Source: Pisolithus tinctorius (Eukaryota > Basidiomycota > Agaricomycetes > Boletales > Pisolithaceae). From it: a stretch of DNA of 64,000 nucleotides. The notes beneath the pieces were generated by a model that saw only the letters and a list, made by a program, of their open reading frames with translations, was not told the DNA's origin and ran no database searches. The translations under genes and the position numbers were made by a program. The DNA lies in contig JANFAH010000005.1 of assembly GCA_024663395.1 (NCBI GenBank), positions 744,001-808,000 on the forward strand, read 5' to 3'. Positions 56,548 to 64,000 of the stretch are shown here, in pieces (the first letter of the stretch is position 1; every line of letters starts with the position of its first letter).

Positions 56548-57659
56548 TCAAAAAATTGATTTTCGTTTTCGGCCCGTGTATTTTGAGTCTCGAGGAACAC
56601 CCTCTTTGCCTCGTTGGCGGTAAAGCTGAAGGTGATGTCACTTGTCATGGCTCCGAGGCGAAATCAAAGGGAATGTGGCTTGCCTCTTTTTTCTTCAGTA
56701 TCCAAGCTTTGTCTTTCACTCCTTTTCTCTTCCCGGTACGATCTCTTCTCTTCTCCTTCTCGCGCCTTCTCTCGAATCGTACATGATCATCCTCTTCCCC
56801 TTCCAAACCTTTGGGCAGTTGCTGACCACCACCACTGCCAACAAACAAACATAAGAAGACCTTCTTTGCCTTCTTAGAATTCGGATAATCGACGACCACG
56901 CCGCCGCCAAAACCAGCTTTCTGGGCTATCGAGGTGATGAGTTGTATCTGGTCATCTGATGATGGATAGAACTGGAAAACGGCACGGGATGGATTCCTTA
57001 GAGCTGAATACAAGGTAGTGAAGAAACGGTTCAGGCGATACGGGGGCGATGATGTTGGGTGTGAGGTTTCAGCGTTGAGTAACCACTGCAGAACAGATAT
57101 GCTGCAAAAGATAGACATCTACGCGGCTGCGCAATAGAGTAAAAAAACTGCCCACACCTTATTGCACCGTCAAAGCTCCCTGGACGGAAGCCGAAACCTT
57201 GACCGATGTCTTGTAAGAACAGATCACCATCGACCTCCCTCTCTAGCGCAACCTCTGATACATAAATTAGGGAAAGATGCAACAGTGACTGATGACCCAC
57301 TCACGAAGCATACTGGGGGCGATATCGACGCCCGCCCATACGTATCCTTCTTCGTCCAGTATCTCTCCAGATAATCCAGAACCACAGCCAATGTCTAACA
57401 AGAACACGAGCTGACTGGACGGTATGTTTAGTAGCTCGAGTGCTCTGTAGGTCATATCTGCTTGAATTTGCTGATTTCGGGTGCTTGTGAGAAGTCAGGA
57501 GGTTGCTAAAGTCATGATTTGAGACTGCCCACTTGGTAGTGTACTTTTTTGCTTCCGTATCACCATAATACTGCAAAAACATTGTCATTAAACAAATCCT
57601 TCAGCAGACACGAATGTACTCGCAAATTCTGGGGGCGCTTGAAGCTCTGGACGTGACAT
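56548..57659 (-). CDS. BUD23: 18S rRNA guanine-N7 methyltransferase BUD23
   Basis: Bud23 methylates a guanine of 18S rRNA and helps export the small subunit. On the minus strand the start is MSRPELQAPPEF, followed by YYGDTEAKKYTT after the first intron. The SAM-binding motif is LVFLLDIGCGSGLSGEILDE, then WAGVDIAPSMLRE and DGDLFLQDIGQGFGFRPGSF with DGAIRCGQFF. ISVLQWLLNAE follows. The C-terminal basic tail is GKRKGVKDKAWILKKKE and, after the last intron, LYRQRGKEGVPRDSKYTGRK. Two introns start with GC rather than GT: 57571-57623 (donor GCGAGT) and 56626-56683 (donor GCAAGC). Both are needed to restore the family's sequence. The start lies 124 bp from the divergent BET3 gene. Confidence 0.92.
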
Positions 57660-57783
57660 TATTTTAGCAGACTCGTCGGGGACGACGAGGAGCAGCAGAA
57701 CACATCCATCGTGTAGATGTCATCACGTGATCCATATTAGGATGTCTTTGAGGTCGACCCATCAGCACTAGCCATCGCCAACG
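57660..57783. promoter_or_regulatory. 124 bp shared promoter of BUD23 and BET3
   Basis: It contains the palindrome TCACGTGA at 57723-57730, an E-box of the type bound by Cbf1- or USF-like bHLH factors. Binding is inferred. Confidence 0.5.
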
Positions 57784-58571
<788 letters not shown>

Positions 58572-58744
58572 AAAATAAAAATCGTGTGTTCTAGCATTGT
58601 ATTTCTATCGTAAGTAGTTGCTGGGAGCCATCGCGTGCAGCTGCCAATCATTAGTTCCCCCCTGAATCTACCGAAAGATTTCTGCACAAGTGGCCCAGCT
58701 GAATTGCGAAGGAGTATAATGTACCACATACTATAAGCGAATTC

Positions 58745-59294
58745 TCAACCAAAGCGATTGACCCTGTTGAGCTTCTTCGCCGTCTTTGCATTGGACTGTG
58801 TGTTCTGTCCTCTGACGGGCAAACCCATTGCATGCCTCTTCCCAACATAGCTCCCGATCATCCTCTGGTGTGCGATGTTCTCCCTGACAACCCTTCTTCC
58901 CTCAGCCTCTATCTTCAAGTTTCTGAGAGGTTCGGCACCGGTGGGTTTGGAGAGTTCGGTGACACGCTTCCGAAGCACTTCTATTGGTGTTGAGGCAGGT
59001 GGTGGTTGGAACGTCGGGTTGGCGAGAGGCATGCGGCGGAGTGGGGGTGCAGTAGACGGAGAGGCAAGGAAGGAGGCAAGTTCAGTTATTTGCTGGGCAG
59101 TCAAGTCTCGGATTTTGCTACGGTCATGTATTTGCAGTCGAGCGCAGAGACGCCGTGCTGTTTTATGCCCGATGCCATAGAAGTTGGTCAAGGCAAGCTA
59201 AGACGCTGTCAGCTTGGTAATGCCTTGTCTTCGTATCTACACGTACCCTTGCCAATTGCATGTCAGGTAGGGCGACGCCCAGGACGTGGACCAT
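58745..59294 (-). CDS. Mitochondrial small-subunit ribosomal protein uS13m (SWS2 type)
   Basis: This is a structural protein of the mitochondrial small ribosomal subunit. On the minus strand the first exon gives [17 protein letters not shown]. The main exon starts [20 protein letters not shown], with the family's helix-hairpin region ([16 protein letters not shown]). After an insert (about 60 residues, Pro-rich), the C-terminal motif is [20 protein letters not shown], then [20 protein letters not shown] and [18 protein letters not shown], which carries the conserved RG..T.....K end of S13 proteins. There is no clear presequence, as usual for this protein. The start lies 79 bp from the divergent XAP5 gene, one of the tightest pairs in the window. 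Confidence 0.9.
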
Positions 59295-59373
59295 GTTGGT
59301 CGATGTAAAGAAGGAGAGATTCCACTAAAGGCAACTACATTTTTCACCACAACCACGACACTAGTACTACTAC

Positions 59374-60612
59374 ATGTCTACCGACAGAGGTGAGGGTCGT
59401 CGCGAGGATGCGTTCGTCAAGCAACGCATGCAGAACCGCGAAGAGTACGAACGACAGAAGCAGAAACTCATCAACGAAACGGAAAAGTCTCGTCCCTCAG
59501 CAAACAAGTTCGTGGGCCAGAATGATTCGATGGAGGATACCCTTAAGAATAGCACCGTCGGCCTCGTACACTTGGAGGTCTTTCAACAAAGGAGGAAGGA
59601 AATCGAAGAAGCGAAGGCACGCGAGGCGGCGCGTACAAATGAGCTCAAGTAAGTCGCAATTTAACTCGGTAGGAAAGGTAACTGATGGTTCGTGGAGTAT
59701 TCGTTTAGAGAAGAGACAAAGAAAGTGAAGAAACGTAAAAAGACCAAGTCGACACTGTCGTTCGCTATTGACGACGACGAAGGCGATGGTGAGACTTCCT
59801 CCAGGCAGACGCCCGACACGGAGAACGGCGAGTCTGCTCCCAAACGTACCAAGTTTCGCAAGAATCCAGACGTGGACACGTCCTTTCTCCCTGACCGTGA
59901 GCGAGAAGAAGCTGAAAGGAAGGAAAGGGAGCGACTACGGCAAGAATGGCTGCAAAAGCAAGAGGAGCTTAAAATGGAGGACATAGAGATCACGTACTCA
60001 TACTGGGATGGAAGTGGACACAGGAAATCCGTGGTGGTACGCATATATCCCTGCCATTCCCATCTGCTTACTTTGGTGAATCACATTCTAGTGTAAGAAA
60101 GGCGACACGATCGCCAATTTCTTGGAGAAGTGTCGCCAGCAGTTTCCGGAGCTGAGGGGCGTCAGTGTTGACAACCTGATGTATGTCAAGGTAGGTTCTG
60201 GTCTTTCTTGTATATGTGGTATCGCTCATACTCCTTTGGTAACTCAAGGAAGACCTCATAATACCCCACGTACGTATCAAAAATTGCGTTTTGGAGAATG
60301 CTCTCATTGCTTGTGCAGCACAATACGTTTTATGACTTCATCGTCAATAAAGCTCGGGGCAAATCAGGACCTCTATTCAATTTCGACGTCCATGACGATG
60401 TCCGGTTACTTTCTGATGCGACGAAGGAGAAGGACGAGTCGCATGCGGGGAAAGTTGTTGAGAGAGGCTGGTACCAAAGAAACAAACATATTTTCCCCGC
60501 ATCGCGATGGGAGGTAAGATGAGATTCGTCCATGATTTTTGCCACTTCTCATTATTTTATTGGGCAGATTTATGATCCAAAGAAGGACTATGGGAAGTAC
60601 ACTATCCATTGA
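59374..60612 (+). CDS. XAP5/FAM50-type nuclear protein
   Basis: XAP5 proteins are nuclear factors linked to chromatin and splicing. The start [20 protein letters not shown] leads to a charged helical half with the family's [20 protein letters not shown] and [21 protein letters not shown] basic/acidic linker follows ([20 protein letters not shown]), then [20 protein letters not shown]. The XAP5 domain reads [96 protein letters not shown] and the end [13 protein letters not shown], a highly conserved block. Five or six introns are inferred. Length of about 340 residues is usual. It is followed by the tRNA-Phe gene on the other strand, 66 bp after the stop. Confidence 0.93.
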
Positions 60613-60658
60613 CTGTTCTATGTACATGCATGTCGTAGGAGGAACCAAATACGGTGTT

Positions 60659-60672
60659 AAAAAGATGGAAAA
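60659..60672 (-). terminator. Pol III terminator of tRNA-Phe
   Basis: Downstream of the tRNA on the minus strand are TTTT (60669-60672) and TTTTT (60659-60663), the usual RNA polymerase III stop signals. Confidence 0.75.
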
Positions 60673-60678
60673 GGAAAG

Positions 60679-60763
60679 TGCCAGGACCGTGGATTGAACA
60701 CGGGACCTCCAGAATGCCAATCGCGACTTCAGTCTGTTGCTCTCCCAGCTGAGCTATCCCGGC
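60679..60763 (-). tRNA. tRNA-Phe (GAA) with a 12-base intron
   Basis: On the minus strand the acceptor stem GCCGGGA pairs with TCCTGGC (one G-T pair). The D arm is GCTCAGCTGGGAGAGC, the anticodon loop begins CTGAAG with GAA at the anticodon, and the T arm is CCGTGTTCAATCCACGG. The 3' stem lacks an encoded CCA, as usual in nuclear genes. The total of 85 bases leaves a 12-base intron one base after the anticodon, the standard site. tRNA-Phe genes carry introns in many fungi. The internal A box and B box promoters are intact. Confidence 0.93.
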
Positions 60764-61684
60764 AGTGTCCAACACGTGAATCACGACCAATATGATCATG
60801 GTTTGACTTGCACCCTGATGCGCATGCCATGACTTTAGGTTTCATGCTGATTAGCAGCAAGAGACCAAGAACAGAGTGAGATCAACCCCATCTGCTTCAA
60901 TTTGCCCACTGACCGATGACTAACATCAACATCTGGGATGATGCCACGAGGATCTTCAGAGCTTTACACGATGCAATTCTGTAGCATTTCCCAACCAATT
61001 TGTCATGTTCTTTGGAACTTGCAGCTGTGTCTCACCCTAGACTCAAGTTGAAGATGTATAAATGTATATGATCGGCTCAGTTGAAAATGCACAAGTGGGT
61101 TCCTCGGCCTAATGAACTGCATCTGTTGCCTTTTGAACCCGCTCTGCACGCCTGTGTGGTTGATTCTCGAAGGCAAGTCACTGTACGTCGAGAAATTTCC
61201 TTCTGATCCCCCTCCGAAATCGAGTTTCAGCCACTGACATTACCTTAGTTCATACAAAGTATTACCCGCCTACGTCTCAGAAAGCGAGGCAAAAGAGTTG
61301 CCAGGTCCACCATCTTAAGTGGTACCGTGGCGCTTTCCTTTGGTTCTTCCCGGGGGGACCACACGTGGGCTGTGGTCAAGGTGTGGCGTGGATGGCAGAT
61401 ATTCGTTACATATACATACGGTATGTCTTTGCCTGTATTGTACCGTGATGGGGACAAGGAAGCCCGGAGGTGATTTTCGTGCGTGTTGATTGCTGTAATA
61501 AAATTAATCAATGTGTGGTGGTGCTGGTCCCAGAAGATCACGTTTAAGCTCCATAAGGCTCATTCCGAGCTGTGGAGTGGCCCGAAAGCTTTTTAAAAAC
61601 CAGAAGATTCGCATATGAGCTCCTTGAAAACCGATGGCGTTCGAGATTTACCTTGGGGAAGATAGTGTGGTATCGCGACGGGGG
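60764..61684. other. Gene-free interval of about 920 bp
   Basis: Between tRNA-Phe and the carrier gene I find no coding exon with family support and no repeat. It should contain the 3' untranslated region of the carrier gene. Confidence 0.4.
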
Positions 61685-63240
61685 TCAAGATAAACCATCA
61701 ATGTATTGTGATGTGAAGTCGAAGAACGTCCACAGAAGCCCGTGTGTGGTAATACTTCGCACTGCGCTAACACCAAGACCACGGTAAATCCGTGCTATGC
61801 CAGCAAGCACTGGCTTTGGATCTTTAGGATCCGGGCCTGCGTAGGAGAGCTCAAAAACAGGGAACCAGACATAGATCTTGTCATACCTCGAACGAGGCGA
61901 TGGAAAGTTTCCCATACTCCTCTTGGAGGAGTATTGGCCAACGCACGTTGCTGGACTTTCGTCTTTACGCTGCAGGTAAGCTGGTCAACGGATGGTGAAT
62001 GTCTCGGGAGCTCAACACAGACTCACACGTCAAGTGGATAGATTAAAGCCCAAGACGTGACACCAGCGAATGAACCGCAGACGAAGGGAATTAGAGAATT
62101 GGGTATTGGTAGCCATTGGGGTGTTGGACCCTGCTCTCCAGAACGCTCCCGACCCAGTAGGTGCCTCATAGCGTCATACTCGAAGAAATATAAAGCAGTT
62201 CCGGATGTGTCCCGTACTAAGTGAACAGGTAAGCGGCTGGGTAGAAAGCGGAGACTAGAACTCACGAAAGTGCAACCGGAAACCGAGGTAAAGACCGGAC
62301 ACGCCATGCGTCCTGACGATATCACGGACTGCTTCGATGGTATTTGGTGGTTTGATTAGCTGGATACCCTTTGTTGCGGCGATGCTGTATTCCAATTGCC
62401 GGCGGACCTTTTGCAAACTAATTGGACAAGGTCTGCGAATTAGCACGTGCTGGAAACTTACCTTCACGAGTTCAAACGCTGCAGACCATGAAAGGTAAAT
62501 GTCCACGAATGAAATGGGAGAAGGTCTGAACTCACGTGCGCTCCCGAACGAGATCAACGAGCCCGATAGGGCACCGCTTATACCCCCGGCGAAGGCAGCA
62601 TCGTGCATGCTGTCACCAGAAAAATAGTTCTTCCTGCGGCAATACTCCTTTGTGTCACTGTAAATCGTGAAGGAGGCGGTACCTAAAAATCGTTAACGGA
62701 AGAATGGATGTGACCGAAACGAACAACTCACGGACGAAGGATATCGTCACCAGAGGGATCCAGAGTCCCCGATAAAAACCAATTAAGCCCTCCTCGCGAT
62801 ATACAAGCCCCGCTAATTTTAACAGCGATATCCGTGTCTTGGTGGTCTGCAATCGCGACTTCAAGGAGTCAAGCTGTGCAGATGTCATCGCATCGTTAAG
62901 AACAGACTAGGGTAACAAATGGGCGTCTTACCGGGTACCCTGCGAATGAAGATATGTAGCTTGCTGAGAGCGCACATACTATGGACTTATTTCCTGTGTG
63001 CTAGGCCCTCAGAAGTTCGTCACAGTTTGAAAAATCTTTTACACCATACGTCGCAAAGTATCGTTAAAGGCAGCATTGTCGAACCAAGGATTTGGGGGCG
63101 TACTACTGGTTGTTTGAGCGCCAAGGGGTACCCATGAAAGTGAACGTCATTTCGCCGTACCTAACACCGTCCATAGAGCCTTCTTCACTGGACCAGCCAC
63201 AAATCCCGGTTTCGTGCGATACTCGTCGTCGATCAGAACT
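61685..63240 (-). CDS. Mitochondrial carrier family protein (substrate unknown)
   Basis: This is a six-helix inner-membrane transporter. On the minus strand the first repeat motif appears as GYPLDSLKSRLQT, followed by LLKLAGLVYREEGLIGFYRG and LWIPLVTISFVR. The second repeat is marked by FELVKVRRQLEYSIA, then EAVRDIVRTHGVSGLYLGFR and RDTSGTALYFFEYDAMRHLL. The third has GVTSWALIYPLDV then KTKVQQRALANTPP, and ends with AGIARIYRGLGVSAVRSITT and HGLLWTFFDFTSQYIDGLS. Three PxD/E signatures with the FYRG/YRG motifs are diagnostic. The 5' end is uncertain. A likely exon EYRTKPGFVAGPVKKALWT lies near 63180-63230, and helix 1 (CALSASYISSFAGYP) is split between small exons at 62930-63060, where I could not settle the junctions. 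The given start is approximate. Confidence 0.8.
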
Positions 63241-63456
63241 TGCCGGACGATGATGCAGGCGCGGGTTTTGTGACTTTGACGGAACCAGGAAGAAGAGCTG
63301 AGGAGGCACAGGGATGCTACCGTAAGTCTTGAAATCGACTAGGGTGCCTAATTCAGAGACCGACAGACGACAGTCCGGTGTAATAACAATCCAGTACCCG
63401 ACATGTAAGTACAACACATTTTGTGGCAACGTCGTAGATATGTAGCTGCCGCAAGA

Positions 63457-64000
63457 TTAAAACCCCCCAATTCGCTTCTTGGTGGGTTTCTTCCCTACCA
63501 TTAACCGCCCGCCGTACGGCCCTGAGAGAACTTGTGTACTAGTCTGAATGGGGTCCTGCGAAAAAGTATCAAGCTTAGGGTAAGAGGTTGTCTCTTGAGA
63601 ATAACTCTGCTTTGCAGCATGGGCAACCTGCGTGCCAGTTACTTCCCACTGCGGTCGTGTTCCGGTGGCCACAACAGTTGGCGGACGCTGCGACGGTACC
63701 ACCGTGCTTTGTGTAGGCGGGGGAGTGCGTAATGCCTGTTTTCGCCTAGGACCGGAAGCATGGTCGACTTCCGTGGCAGTATACGGGTCGCGGTATGTAT
63801 AGTTCTTGACGTCGGATCCTACCTCCCACTCAGCCAGTAAAAGCCGCACTCCCATTGGACAAGAGACCTTGGTGTCTTCTTCAGTGAGCGCCGGGCTGGT
63901 CTTCTCTGTAGCGACGTAATGGTTGGCACCAATCTTGCGAATAGGATGAAAAAAACTGAATTCGACGTCGGGTGGCTCGTCCGTGACTCCAGTGCGTCTG
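63457..64000 (-). CDS. C-terminal part of an unrecognised protein, cut by the window edge
   Basis: Only the last 180 residues are in the window. On the minus strand they read FFHPIRKIGANHYVATEKTS, then MGVRLLLAEWEVGSDVKNYT and YRDPY, a moderately conserved-looking block. A disordered Pro/Thr/Gln-rich stretch follows, ending GPYGGRLMVGKKPTKKRIGG F. The LAEWEVGSD segment and the basic KKPTKKRIGGF end faintly recall fungal RRN6-like RNA polymerase I factors, but this is a weak memory-based resemblance that a search must confirm. No intron is seen in this part. The gene lies upstream of the carrier on the same strand. Confidence 0.6.
   Translation of the reverse strand, partial: RRTGVTDEPPDVEFSFFHPIRKIGANHYVATEKTSPALTEEDTKVSCPMGVRLLLAEWEVGSDVKNYTYRDPYTATEVDHASGPRRKQALRTPPPTQSTVVPSQRPPTVVATGTRPQWEVTGTQVAHAAKQSYSQETTSYPKLDTFSQDPIQTSTQVLSGPYGGRLMVGKKPTKKRIGGF

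Overview
The window is nuclear DNA of a filamentous basidiomycete, most likely an Agaricomycete. Genes are densely packed on both strands and broken by many short introns (about 50-70 bases, mostly GT..AG). Several proteins belong to families typical of mushroom-forming fungi: a HET-domain protein, a tyrosine-kinase-like (TKL) kinase-like protein, a DUF7918 protein and a cysteine-rich single-pass membrane protein. Most of the rest are conserved eukaryotic housekeeping genes. I read 33 protein-coding genes (one cut by the right edge), one intron-containing tRNA-Phe gene and one large inverted-repeat element. Splice sites were inferred by eye from reading frame and family conservation, so coordinates run from start codon to stop codon and some small exons are uncertain.

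Layout. 0.3-14 kb is rich in chromatin and genome-integrity genes: a Crb2/Rad9/53BP1-type checkpoint mediator (Tudor plus two BRCTs), an HP1-like chromodomain protein, an unknown gene, a CD2BP2/Lin1 GYF protein, RAD54, and a Clr4/SUV39-type H3K9 methyltransferase 98 bp head-to-head with RAD54. 14-22 kb has the HET protein, a predicted pseudokinase, a PQ-loop vacuolar amino-acid transporter, a LisH-CTLH-CRA protein and an LRR-like protein. 22-26 kb has RPL7 and the membrane protein. 26-28.4 kb has no recognised gene and holds a 1.5 kb foldback element with 518 bp arms. 28.4-39 kb has an aldo-keto reductase, CHMP7 (ESCRT-III), OTU1 deubiquitinase, an AP endonuclease, DUF7918, SAM37/metaxin and TAF7. 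39-50.6 kb has GAA1, a USP48-like deubiquitinase and a long Ser/Pro/Thr-rich protein I do not recognise. 51-60.6 kb has LUC7, a J-domain/ankyrin/RGG protein, BCS1, BUD23, BET3, mitochondrial uS13 and XAP5. 60.6-64 kb has tRNA-Phe, a mitochondrial carrier and the C-terminal part of a further gene.

Themes. Many neighbours are divergent pairs with very short shared promoters (79-231 bp), which suggests co-regulation or compact promoters. Functions recur: chromatin and repair (Crb2-like, HP1-like, RAD54, Clr4-like, AP endonuclease), ubiquitin and ER/endosome biology (OTU1, USP48, CHMP7, GAA1, BET3), mitochondria (SAM37, BCS1, uS13m, carrier) and splicing/expression (LIN1, LUC7, XAP5, TAF7).

Most unusual features: the foldback element, whose arms differ only by transitions; two GC-AG introns in BUD23; a stop codon embedded in the last 5' splice site of LUC7; a kinase-fold protein lacking the catalytic lysine and the DFG aspartate; and the J-ankyrin-RGG fusion.
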